This document shows positions 44,306 through 52,815 of a stretch of DNA of 64,000 bases, one piece after another. The translations under genes and the position numbers were made by a program. The DNA is from Brevibacillus choshinensis (GTDB taxonomy: Bacteria > Bacillota > Bacilli > Brevibacillales > Brevibacillaceae), in the NCBI RefSeq assembly GCF_001420695.1, contig NZ_LJJB01000013.1, positions 62,065 through 126,064 on the forward strand. The letters are read 5' to 3'. The stretch's first letter is position 1; every line of letters begins with the position of its first letter. Below the pieces are notes generated by a model that did not search any database, was not told the origin of the DNA, and worked only from the letters and a program-made list of their open reading frames with translations.

Positions 44306-44872
44306 ATGGAATTCGTTCAACCGATTCGCGATAAGAAAAAGATCGAAGCGATGAAGAGAGTCCTGCGATCGAATTTAAGAGATCACTGTTTATTTGTTTT
44401 AGGGATTAATTCCGGACTCCGGATATCGGATCTATTAGATCTCAAAATATCGGACGTGATTGATCCTCGAGGGAAGGTAAAAGATAGGATCGATATCCGT
44501 GAGGAAAAGACCGGAAAGTCGAAAAATTTTCCGATCGGTGATAATGCTAAGAAATCGATTCGGGAATATTTGTTGACTCGGAATTATTCTCTCGATCAAC
44601 CTCTCTTTATTTCTCGTAAAGGGGATAATCAACCGATCAACCGGGTTCAGGCTTATAAAATTTTGAATGCTGCAGCCGAAATGGTGGGTATTGAAGAAAA
44701 GATCGGGACCCATTCTATGAGAAAGACCTTTGGCTATCATGCCTATCAAGATGGAAGATCAATCGAATTGATCCAAAAAATATTAAATCATACATCTCCC
44801 TCTGTAACCCTCCGGTATATCGGGATCACACAAGACGAGATGGACGATGTTTATCTATCGATCAATTTATAA
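44306..44872 (+). CDS. Small tyrosine recombinase
   Basis: A 188-residue catalytic-domain-only tyrosine recombinase. Catalytic residues: Arg in NSGLRISDLLDL, Lys in the beta-hairpin REEKTGKSKNFPI, GTHSMRKTFGYHAY (His, Arg) and ILNHTSPSVTLRYIG with the Tyr. It lacks the N-terminal DNA-binding domain of the large integrase. Proteins of this kind often sit beside type I restriction loci and invert hsdS segments. MEFVQPIRDKKKIEAMK is a typical start; AAGGAG lies about 13 bases upstream. It is 44 bases before hsdM. Confidence 0.87.
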   Translation: MEFVQPIRDKKKIEAMKRVLRSNLRDHCLFVLGINSGLRISDLLDLKISDVIDPRGKVKDRIDIREEKTGKSKNFPIGDNAKKSIREYLLTRNYSLDQPLFISRKGDNQPINRVQAYKILNAAAEMVGIEEKIGTHSMRKTFGYHAYQDGRSIELIQKILNHTSPSVTLRYIGITQDEMDDVYLSINL

Positions 44873-44915
44873 TTGAAACAATTAAAACAACAATAGAAAA
44901 AGTGAGGAACACAAC

Positions 44916-46508
44916 ATGGCTGATTTAAACTCAAAATTATTTAGTGCCGCAGACAACTTGCGAAGCAAAATGGATGCATCAGAATACAAAAACTACTTAT
45001 TAGGATTGATCTTTTACAAGTACTTATCTGATAAGTTATTAGAAAAAGTAGTTGAACTAGCAGGTGAATCGATAGAAGAATATAACACACAAGAAAAACA
45101 AACTCAACTGTATAGGGAATTATTAGCAGAAGAAGATACAAAAAATGACTTGATTGAAACGTTAGTGGATACATTAGCCTATGATATTGAACCAGATTAT
45201 TTATTTAATGTATTAACCAATCAAGCTAAACAAAACACGTTTCAGTTGAATGACTTGAATAAAGCCTTTATCGATTTGTCTACGAAATATGATCAGTTTA
45301 ATGGATTGTTTGATGATGTGGATTTGAAATCAAAAAAACTGGGATCAGATGATCAACAACGAAACATTACCATTACAGAAGTACTTAAGAAACTAAATGA
45401 TATCGATGTGATGGGACATAATGGCGATGTCATTGGGGATGCCTATGAGTTCTTGATTGGCCAATTTGCCTCAGAAGCTGGTAAGAAAGCTGGAGAATTC
45501 TATACACCTCATGAAGTATCTGACATGATGGCTCGTATTGCTGCAATCGGTCAAGAAGACAAAAAATTGTTTAGCGTATATGACCCAACAATGGGATCAG
45601 GTTCCTTGATGTTAAATATTAGAAACTATATTAACCATCCAGATAGTGTAAAGTATCATGGGCAAGAACTAAATACAACGACCTTTAATCTAGCTAAGAT
45701 GAACTTGATCTTGCATGGTGTTGATAAAGAAGATATGCGTTTACGTAATGGGGATACATTGAACAAAGATTGGCCGACAGATGAGCCTTATACCTTTGAT
45801 GCTGTCCTTATGAATCCACCCTACTCTGCAAATTGGTCTTCTGATGATACATTCTTAGATGATTCTCGTTTCAATCGTTACGGGAAGTTAGCGCCAAAAT
45901 CAAAAGCAGATTTTGCTTTTGTTTTACATGGATTCTATCATTTGAAAGATACGGGAACAATGGCAATTGTCTTACCGCATGGGGTACTGTTCCGTGGAGC
46001 TGCAGAAGGTGTGATTCGTAAGAAATTATTAGAAGATGGTAGTATTTATGCCATAATTGGTATGCCTGCAAACTTATTCTTTGGGACATCGATTCCAACA
46101 ACAGTCATAATCTTGAAGAAAAATCGTACCACTCGTGATGTTTTATTTATTGATGCAAGTAATGAGTTTAGGAAAGGAAAGAACCAAAATAAACTTTCCA
46201 ATGAAAATATTGATAAGATTGTCGAAACCTATAAGAAGCGAGAATATGTTGAGAAATATGCCTATTTGGCTTCCTTTGATGAAATCAAAAAGAATGATTT
46301 CAATTTGAACATCTCTCAATACGTAGATAGTTTTGAGGAAGAAGCACCTGTTGATATGGCTAGGATTGGCTCAACAATTCAAGACATTCGAAAAGAAAAA
46401 GCAGAACTAGAATCTAGCATATATGACATGATTTCTTCGCTACAATTTGATGAAGAAAATGCTGAATGGATTAAGGGTGCATTAGAGGTGTTTAATCGTG
46501 AAAAATAA
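44916..46508 (+). CDS. hsdM: Type I restriction-modification methyltransferase HsdM
   Basis: The M subunit (530 residues) methylates adenine in the target sequence. N-terminal helical HsdM_N domain (LFSAADNLRSKMDASEYKNY), then the methyltransferase fold with SAM motif I DPTMGSGSLMLN (about residues 223-234) and catalytic motif IV NPPYS (near residue 300). GTGAGGAAC precedes the ATG. hsdS starts inside its last codons, so M and S are coupled. Confidence 0.97.
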   Translation: MADLNSKLFSAADNLRSKMDASEYKNYLLGLIFYKYLSDKLLEKVVELAGESIEEYNTQEKQTQLYRELLAEEDTKNDLIETLVDTLAYDIEPDYLFNVLTNQAKQNTFQLNDLNKAFIDLSTKYDQFNGLFDDVDLKSKKLGSDDQQRNITITEVLKKLNDIDVMGHNGDVIGDAYEFLIGQFASEAGKKAGEFYTPHEVSDMMARIAAIGQEDKKLFSVYDPTMGSGSLMLNIRNYINHPDSVKYHGQELNTTTFNLAKMNLILHGVDKEDMRLRNGDTLNKDWPTDEPYTFDAVLMNPPYSANWSSDDTFLDDSRFNRYGKLAPKSKADFAFVLHGFYHLKDTGTMAIVLPHGVLFRGAAEGVIRKKLLEDGSIYAIIGMPANLFFGTSIPTTVIILKKNRTTRDVLFIDASNEFRKGKNQNKLSNENIDKIVETYKKREYVEKYAYLASFDEIKKNDFNLNISQYVDSFEEEAPVDMARIGSTIQDIRKEKAELESSIYDMISSLQFDEENAEWIKGALEVFNREK

Positions 46509-47727
46509 CAATACACCAGAAATTCGATTCCCAGGGTTTACCGGAGAATGGGAAGAGCGTAAGTTGGGAGAAATATACACAGAGAGGAAAGAACGAGGAT
46601 ACGATTCGTTACAGATCCTTTCCGTTTCCATCCATCATGGTGTTTCAAACGAAGAATTAGACAGTAATACTTTAGGGAAAAAAGTGCGCAGAAGCGAAGA
46701 TAAGTCTCTATATAAACATGTTTATTTCGGTGACCTTGTTCTTAACATGATGCGTGCGTGGCAAGGGGCAATCGGAGTCGTAAAGTCAGAAGGGATGGTA
46801 AGTCCTGCATATATTACTGCTATTCCCAGTGCACAGCTTTACCCTCTGTTTATGGATTATTGTTTACGTCGAGATGAAACGATTAATCAGATGGACAATC
46901 TCTCTTATGGAGTCACCGACTTCAGAAAAAGACTATATTGGGACTCGTTTATTAACGTAATGTGTCGCATACCTTCTGTGCCTGAACAGGAGAGAATTAC
47001 GGCCTTCTTCACCCACCTTGACAACCTTATCACCCTTCATCAGCAAGAACTAACCACCCTCAAACAAACAAAACAGGGATTCTTGCAAAAAATGTTTCCG
47101 AAAGAAGGGGAATCCTTGCCGGAAGTTCGTTTCCCAGGATTTACTGGAGATTGGGAACAAATTCGATTAGGGGACAGAGCAACAATAAAGGGTAGACTTG
47201 GATGGAAAAGCCTTAAACAAGAAGAATATATTTCTGATGGGCCAAGCATGATTGCGGGAAAACACATTAACAATGGGGTAATAGACTGGAGTGCAGTGGA
47301 TCATATACCACAATGGAGATATGATGAATCACCAGAAATTATGTTGAAAAATGGAGATGTAATCTTTTCGAAAGATGGTTCTCTCGGTAATCCTGCTTTA
47401 ATTTCTGGTTTAAATATCTCAGCAACTATAAATTCTACTATGATGCTAGTTCGAGTCGATGAAACGATTGATCCTTCATTTTTCTATCAAGTAATGAAAA
47501 GTGAAAAATTTGAGCGATTAATTTATTTGAAAGTTTCCGGTAGTAGCATTCCTCATTTATTCCAAGCAGATATGAATGAATTTATGTTCCTAGCACCAGT
47601 AAAGGAAGAGCAAATCAAAATCGGCAACTTTTTTAAACAACTAGACGACACCATTGCTCTTCATCAGCGTGAATTAGATGCCTTGAAAGAAACGAAAAAA
47701 GCATTCCTACAAAAGATGTTTGTATAA
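46498..47727 (+). CDS. hsdS: Type I restriction-modification specificity subunit HsdS
   Basis: A 409-residue S subunit with two target-recognition domains. Each half opens with a similar lead (EIRFPGFTGEWEERKLGE and EVRFPGFTGDWEQIRLGD) and ends in a coiled-coil spacer (FFTHLDNLITLHQQELTTLK and FFKQLDDTIALHQRELDALK). These internal repeats are typical and allow exchange of recognition domains. The target sequence cannot be read from protein sequence. It starts with GTG and overlaps hsdM by 11 bases. Confidence 0.95.
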   Translation: MKNNNTPEIRFPGFTGEWEERKLGEIYTERKERGYDSLQILSVSIHHGVSNEELDSNTLGKKVRRSEDKSLYKHVYFGDLVLNMMRAWQGAIGVVKSEGMVSPAYITAIPSAQLYPLFMDYCLRRDETINQMDNLSYGVTDFRKRLYWDSFINVMCRIPSVPEQERITAFFTHLDNLITLHQQELTTLKQTKQGFLQKMFPKEGESLPEVRFPGFTGDWEQIRLGDRATIKGRLGWKSLKQEEYISDGPSMIAGKHINNGVIDWSAVDHIPQWRYDESPEIMLKNGDVIFSKDGSLGNPALISGLNISATINSTMMLVRVDETIDPSFFYQVMKSEKFERLIYLKVSGSSIPHLFQADMNEFMFLAPVKEEQIKIGNFFKQLDDTIALHQRELDALKETKKAFLQKMFV

Positions 47728-47748
47728 GTAAGTAGAGGCGGGAGAAAC

Positions 47749-50700
47749 ATGACAAAGATACCACATAATGATGAAGCTGAGGTGGAACGTCGCCTGATTG
47801 AAGTGTTAGGGGAAGGGTATAATCAGTGGAATTATCGTCCAGATTTAAAATCAGAAGAAGACCTATGGAAGAACTTGCGTGAAATAATCACGCAAAATAA
47901 CTTATCAGAAATTGGGGAACATCCAATTACTGATAAAGAATTTGACACTATTAAAACAGAATTATTATCGAAAACACAGACACCCTTTGATGCTGCTAGA
48001 TGGCTCAAAGGGGAGAACGGAATTGCTCGTATTACGATTGAACGTGAAGATGTTTCCCTGGGTTCAATGGCGTTGGTGTTGTATTCCAATCAAGACATTG
48101 GTGGTGGAATCTCTACATACGAAGTCGTTCATCAGATTGCGAAACAAAAGGCAAACGTTGATGGTCGTGATCGCCGATTTGACGTGACACTCTTAATCAA
48201 TGGGTTACCAATTGTTCAAATTGAATTGAAACAGGTCACTGCCAAAGACGGTGTATTCCAAGCTTTTAATCAAATCAAGAAATACGCAGAAGAAGGAATG
48301 TTTAGAAATAATATCTTTTCTACTCTTCAGTTATTTGTCATTTCCAACGAACAAACGACTCGCTATTTTGCCAATGCAATGCCAAAAGACATGCATAAGA
48401 AATTTGTTTTTAGCTGGCGAACAAAGGACAATAGAAAAGTAGAAAATCTCTATGAATTTGTGAAACAAGTCTTAAATATTCCAGATGCGCATCGATTGAT
48501 TGCCAATTATACGATTGTTAGTGAGGAACAAGATAACAAAGCCTTAATGGTATTACACCCTTATCAAATTCATGCGATTGAAGCCTTGTTTACTTCTGCC
48601 ATGAAACATGAATCCGGATATGTTTGGCATGCGACCGGTTCAGGAAAAACGTTGACATGTTTTGTTGCTACGAAATTATTAGCTCGTAAATCAGGTGTAG
48701 ATCGTACAATTATGCTCATTGACCGAAAAGACTTGGACAATCAAACTACCACTGAATTCACCAAATTTGCTTCCGAGTTTAATACCGGTATATCTTCTGG
48801 GAATGCCAAGTCTAATAGCTTGATTATCGGTACTGGAAGTGCGAAGGAGTTAAGTGAAAATCTTCTGTCTAATGCAAATTCTAATACAGTGATTATTACC
48901 ACTCGTCAAAAATTAGAAAATGCCTTGCGCTATGCTCAAAGACAAGAGGAACAAAAAGGAACCCAACGCTTTAAGAAATTACTGGGACAACATATTGTCT
49001 TTATCGTGGATGAATGCCATCGAGCGTTAAGTGCAGAAGGAATGGAAGAGATTAAGGAATTCTTTCCAAACTCTACATGGTTTGGTTTTACTGGTACGCC
49101 TATATTTAATGAAAATAAAAAACAAGCTAAAGGCCAATTAGCTCGCACCACTCGGGATCAATATGGAGAAGAATTGCATACTTATACCATTAAGAATGCA
49201 TTAGATGATGGGGCTGTTTTAGGATTCCAAGTAGAGCACGAGGATACGATTGAACCAACATCATTAAATAATTATATTTTTACTCAACTGCGTCAAAAAG
49301 AAAAATACGCTCATTGTACTGATGATGAAATTAACAACATTATCGATCAAATGGATGGAATTGAGAAGGAAGCATATCTTGAACCATCTACTTTCGAAAG
49401 TGATGAACATATTCAAAAGGTCATTTATAAGATTTTTCGACCGGATAATGCCTATACCAAATTTGATTTTCAAAATGGCCGCCCACAAAAATCTGCCATT
49501 TTAACAACAAGTTCCATTGATATGGCGAAACGCTACTATAAGGCAATCAAGAAAATGACCAAAGATCCAGAGTGGTTGACGAAAGAATTTGCTGACCATC
49601 CGATTCGAACGGGCCGTACGATTGAAGATCCGGACTTTCCTCGGATTGCTATCACCTATTCGATACAAGAAAACGAAGATAATTCCAAACAAAATGAAGA
49701 TGAAATGAAAGAAATTATCAAGAACTATAACGATTATTATCATACAGCTTGGTCGATAGAAGATATTGAACGATATAATGGCGATATCAATAATCGTTTA
49801 GCTCGTAAGAAGGCAGAGTTCAAAGAATTAGGGAAACAAATTGATCTTGTCATTGTCGTAGATCGCTTATTAACTGGATTTGATGCACCAACGATACAAA
49901 CGTTATTTGTGGATCGAAATTTAAGTTATGCCAATTTGATCCAAGCCTTTTCTCGAACCAACCGTACTTATCCAGGAAAGACAAAAGGACTGATTGTGAC
50001 ATTCCGAAAACCTTCGACAATGGAACAAAATGTAAAGGATGCGACAAAGTTATACTCGCACGCACAAGAGGAATCCAAACTTATTTATCCAACTTATGAT
50101 GAATCGAAGAAACGCTTCAAAAAGGCTCACAAAACGTTGCAAACACTGGTGCCAAATCCAACCGATATTAACGAGCACTCTTCGCTTGAAATTCGGATTG
50201 AATTTGTGAAAGCTTTTCAAGAGCTAAATAATGCCTTCGAAGCTTTAATTACGTATGATGATTACAACGATGAGATGGAGAAATCAAAAGTACTTCAAGA
50301 ACAGGTAAAGGCCTTAGAAGAATATATTGGCGTGTATAACACGGTTAAGGGATCGCTAGTCGATGAAGGGCGTAGTGGCGGACCAGAACCAGGACCAAGA
50401 CCAGATTTCTCAGATATTGAATTCTATGGAGAAAATGCGATTAAGATCTATGATATTGACTCAACCTATATTGATCGATTATTAGAAACGTACTCAGCCA
50501 ATAATCAGAATATCCGTGAAGAGATCGAAAAAGTACTTCAAAAACTGAAAAAATCAGAAATTGTTAAAGACGTATATCGTGCGATTTTAAACGCTATTGA
50601 TACCAAAGAAATAGATTCAGATGAAGATATTCTTGTAGTGAAACGACGATTCTTCACTGAATCCTATAATAAAGCGATTGAACAATTTGCGAAAACTTGG

Positions 50701-50919
50701 TTTGTGGATGAAGGGGAGCTGCATTCATCTGCTATTCAATATTTGATAGGAACAGAACCAATTCCGAATATCGGGGGAATCATCAACAGCAAGCAATTTG
50801 ATAAGTATAAAGCCGTTCATCCAGATGCAAAACCGTTGAAATACGGACCAGAATTGAAGCGTCAGTGGAGAGAGACATTAGATGGAATAATTGTACCTTT
50901 GAATGACGAGTTGAGATAA
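47749..50919 (+). CDS. hsdR: Type I restriction endonuclease HsdR
   Basis: The R subunit (1056 residues) cuts and translocates DNA. N-terminal PD-(D/E)xK nuclease with PIVQIELKQ near residue 155, then a superfamily 2 motor: Walker A WHATGSGKTLT (about 293-303), DEAH-type box VDECHRAL (about 420), TGTP, and motif VI FSRTNRTYPG. A C-terminal helical region binds the MTase core. GAGGCGGGAG precedes the ATG, 21 bases after hsdS. The operon is complete and appears intact. Confidence 0.96.
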   Translation: MTKIPHNDEAEVERRLIEVLGEGYNQWNYRPDLKSEEDLWKNLREIITQNNLSEIGEHPITDKEFDTIKTELLSKTQTPFDAARWLKGENGIARITIEREDVSLGSMALVLYSNQDIGGGISTYEVVHQIAKQKANVDGRDRRFDVTLLINGLPIVQIELKQVTAKDGVFQAFNQIKKYAEEGMFRNNIFSTLQLFVISNEQTTRYFANAMPKDMHKKFVFSWRTKDNRKVENLYEFVKQVLNIPDAHRLIANYTIVSEEQDNKALMVLHPYQIHAIEALFTSAMKHESGYVWHATGSGKTLTCFVATKLLARKSGVDRTIMLIDRKDLDNQTTTEFTKFASEFNTGISSGNAKSNSLIIGTGSAKELSENLLSNANSNTVIITTRQKLENALRYAQRQEEQKGTQRFKKLLGQHIVFIVDECHRALSAEGMEEIKEFFPNSTWFGFTGTPIFNENKKQAKGQLARTTRDQYGEELHTYTIKNALDDGAVLGFQVEHEDTIEPTSLNNYIFTQLRQKEKYAHCTDDEINNIIDQMDGIEKEAYLEPSTFESDEHIQKVIYKIFRPDNAYTKFDFQNGRPQKSAILTTSSIDMAKRYYKAIKKMTKDPEWLTKEFADHPIRTGRTIEDPDFPRIAITYSIQENEDNSKQNEDEMKEIIKNYNDYYHTAWSIEDIERYNGDINNRLARKKAEFKELGKQIDLVIVVDRLLTGFDAPTIQTLFVDRNLSYANLIQAFSRTNRTYPGKTKGLIVTFRKPSTMEQNVKDATKLYSHAQEESKLIYPTYDESKKRFKKAHKTLQTLVPNPTDINEHSSLEIRIEFVKAFQELNNAFEALITYDDYNDEMEKSKVLQEQVKALEEYIGVYNTVKGSLVDEGRSGGPEPGPRPDFSDIEFYGENAIKIYDIDSTYIDRLLETYSANNQNIREEIEKVLQKLKKSEIVKDVYRAILNAIDTKEIDSDEDILVVKRRFFTESYNKAIEQFAKTWFVDEGELHSSAIQYLIGTEPIPNIGGIINSKQFDKYKAVHPDAKPLKYGPELKRQWRETLDGIIVPLNDELR

Positions 50920-50959
50920 AATCGTTTATAGGTATTACTAGATAATGCTTATAAAGAAC

Positions 50960-50992
50960 AAGACCGAAGGAATAGATCCCTCGGTCTTTCTT
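50960..50992 (+). terminator. Intrinsic terminator of the hsd operon
   Basis: AAGACCGAAGG/CCCTCGGTCTTT hairpin followed by a TTTCTT tail, 40 bases after hsdR. Confidence 0.8.
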
Positions 50993-51517
50993 ATGTTTAA
51001 TAATCTTTCATTTTGGTTCTACCGATAACAAACGTGCATAATCTAAACGGGAGCATAGGGCATCAATTAGACCAGGTATAAAATAGTATAGTGAAGTAGA
51101 AAATTGTGACGAATATTTGACCAGTAATCACTAATCACGAGATTTTGTGACCAATGAGTTGAACTATGTAATGTCGCTCTAACCCATGATATCATTCGTT
51201 TGCAGGAGAAGGTCGGAATTGAACCCATTAGACGCCTCACGGACGTCACACTCGTATTTGATGACCAAATGGAAACAACAGTCTCAAAAAGGGTTCCCAT
51301 AATCATTGTTATCGGAACTTAGCTTTTTTTTGTACCCATGAAACATTTATTCTAGTAATCTCACTTTGGTCACAAAATGGTCACACACTCCAGAAAATCG
51401 GAGGATACAAGCGGAAACTATCAATTAAACACCCGAAAACCCTTGATACAACTGGGTTTTCGGGCACTCCAGGAAACAAACGGAAACGGCTCTATACAAA
51501 TTGACAGGGTGGGAGGC
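50993..51517. other. Right end of the island with integrase-arm-like repeats
   Basis: No gene is seen. It holds the second copy of the 28-base repeat (51293-51320); two CACTCCAG copies (51386 and 51465) and two CGGAAAC copies (51412 and 51481), which may be integrase arm sites; and a perfect CCCGAAAACCC/GGGTTTTCGGG hairpin (51432-51464). This is how an attP-derived end usually looks. Confidence 0.6.
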
Positions 51518-51548
51518 CGCTGGTTCGAACCCAGTCCGGATCACCATA
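51518..51548 (+). repeat. attR: duplicate of the tRNA-Val 3' end
   Basis: Thirty-one bases identical to 35028-35058. The upstream 13 bases are also shared, but the sequence before them (CTCTATACAAA) does not form the rest of a tRNA, so only the 3' part was duplicated. Confidence 0.88.
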
Positions 51549-51560
51549 ACAGAACGTTTA

Positions 51561-51587
51561 AAGCCCTTGATTATCAAGGGCTTTTTT
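51561..51587 (+). terminator. Original tRNA-operon terminator
   Basis: AAGCCCTTGA-TTA-TCAAGGGCTT followed by TTTTT. Before integration it would have stood directly after tRNA-Val. Confidence 0.85.
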
Positions 51588-52086
51588 GATGCATACAGAT
51601 TTGTTTTTTAGATTTATACAGTATCAATTTTTCGAAAGGGGTGAGATTCTGGTGGGAAAAAGCTTCGGGTGGGAGCCTAAACGAATTGGGGGAAGCGGAT
51701 TTAAGGGACTCTTTTCTCGGGGAAGAGTCGGTGTTTGGTGGTAATTCGATTTCATCTTTCGTAGCGGTAAAACAGCGTTCAGCGATTCAGAAGCATTCTT
51801 ATCGGCAAAACACAAAACGTGTGCGTAGGTGTTGAAATGGAAATGTCGATAGGATGAGCATCCAGAAAGCAACAGAGTATTCGCTTTTTTATCAGAGCGC
51901 TCGTAATTTTGTGTTTGTCATTCTGCTTGGGTATCCAATTTTCGCTTAGCTCTCCATCGTGCCGTACAAGACAAAAGGCTTTCACTCACCGGGAATCCAG
52001 GTGGGAGAAGGCCCATTTTGTAAAAGAAAGATAACGACCCTCCACTAGATGGAAGGCCGCAAAGATCGTCACAAGTATTGCTAGAA
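51588..52086. other. Intergenic region without clear genes
   Basis: Frames here have no convincing start. A short frame from GTG at 51651 (26 residues, GKSFGWEPKRIGG) follows an AAAGGGG site but is too short to judge. The leftward cupin gene ends at 52087; no strong terminator is visible after it. Confidence 0.4.
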
Positions 52087-52611
52087 TTAGAGGGAACCGT
52101 GGGTATAATCAACCAGGGTCGTAAATTTTACAGCTTCGTTTTCGCGCGCCATAAGATAATGCAGACGGGCATCCGCCATGAGAGCAAGCTGGCCGTCGTC
52201 TGTGTAACCGCCGATGGGGCCGTGTGAGATCGCAAGCATCGTTACACCCTCCGGTGAAGTGAAGGGTTCATGGATGGCTCCAGCCGATTCACAGGTATAA
52301 TAACCGGCATAGCCTTTATCATCACCATCGTCATAATAAAACCCACCTTCGATGATGTACGCTTCGGTATTGTGAAGATGCCAGTGGACGGCTGCTTTCG
52401 TGTTTGGATCTACTTTGAGTAACAGGGTAAAATTTCCTGAAACCAGATCGCAGAACAGCAGCTTGAAATAGGTGCCGGGCATGAGCCAATCCGTCCACGG
52501 AATCCAGTCGGGATTGACAAAGTCTTTTCTGGTTCCTTTTGGTGTGGTTCCGGGGTTTTTCATCCAGTACAAAGGATGAAACGACGTGGGTTTCAATTGG
52601 TTTTCAGACAT
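52087..52611 (-). CDS. Cupin-domain protein (dioxygenase-like)
   Basis: A 174-residue single-domain cupin. The metal motif is HWHLHNTEAYIIEGGFYYDDG (two His and a Glu), with the second cupin motif around SAGAIHEPFTSPEG supplying the third His. Similar small cupins include acetylacetone and dihydroxyacetophenone dioxygenases. The substrate is unknown. The ATG at 52611 has GGGAGGGAG seven bases upstream; the longer frame is rejected. It diverges from a large ATPase-type regulator, and its promoter carries repeats matching those before the SDR gene. Confidence 0.82.
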   Translation of the reverse strand: MSENQLKPTSFHPLYWMKNPGTTPKGTRKDFVNPDWIPWTDWLMPGTYFKLLFCDLVSGNFTLLLKVDPNTKAAVHWHLHNTEAYIIEGGFYYDDGDDKGYAGYYTCESAGAIHEPFTSPEGVTMLAISHGPIGGYTDDGQLALMADARLHYLMARENEAVKFTTLVDYTHGSL

Positions 52612-52655
52612 GCAGATGCTCCCTCCCAAATGTAAAGGTTGTAATCCTTCCCAAA

Positions 52656-52687
52656 ATCGTAATCTAACGATCTTACCTATTTCTTAC
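52656..52687 (-). promoter_or_regulatory. SARP-like activator boxes and -10 of the cupin gene
   Basis: Read leftward: GTAAGA, 5 bases, GTAAGA, 9 bases, TACGAT. The repeat period is 11 bp, one helical turn. The SDR promoter has the same layout. No good -35 is seen, as expected of an activator-dependent promoter. Confidence 0.65.
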
Positions 52688-52701
52688 GGTTCATCACTGT
52701 T

Positions 52702-52742
52702 TTCTTACAGTATCGGGAACGTCTAGATAAGGGTTTTCTTAC
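52702..52742 (-). promoter_or_regulatory. Distal copies of the activator box
   Basis: Two more GTAAGAA copies (52702-52708 and 52736-52742) in the same orientation lie between the cupin and regulator genes, 21 and 34 bases apart from their neighbours, close to whole helical turns. They may add binding sites or mediate control of the regulator's own promoter, whose TATAAT is at 52770. Confidence 0.5.
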
Positions 52743-52815
52743 TGATCTTTCTTATTTGTGGACTGCGTTGTATAATTTTCTGTATTATCAAAAAGTTTTG
52801 GGAGGGGAAATCACA

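Larger units (their letters stand above)
35028..51548. mobile_element. tRNA-Val-integrated genomic (defence) island
   Basis: A block of about 16.5 kb bounded by direct repeats of the tRNA-Val 3' end. It is visibly more AT-rich than its flanks and carries a tyrosine integrase (38039-39115), a second small tyrosine recombinase, and mostly defence-type genes: PIN/TM protein, TIR protein, NucS-like protein and type I restriction-modification. I see no replication, conjugation or phage structural genes, so it is an integrative island that moves passively or is mobilised by others. A GC-rich decayed segment at 41.5-42.5 kb shows that it is a mosaic. Confidence 0.85.

Noticed and set aside
35058-51517. 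CRISPR array in the island
   Set aside because: No regularly spaced repeats with unique spacers were found; the repeats seen are few and irregular.
51624-51985. Several short overlapping frames after attR
   Set aside because: No credible start sites and no protein-like pattern; treated as non-coding.
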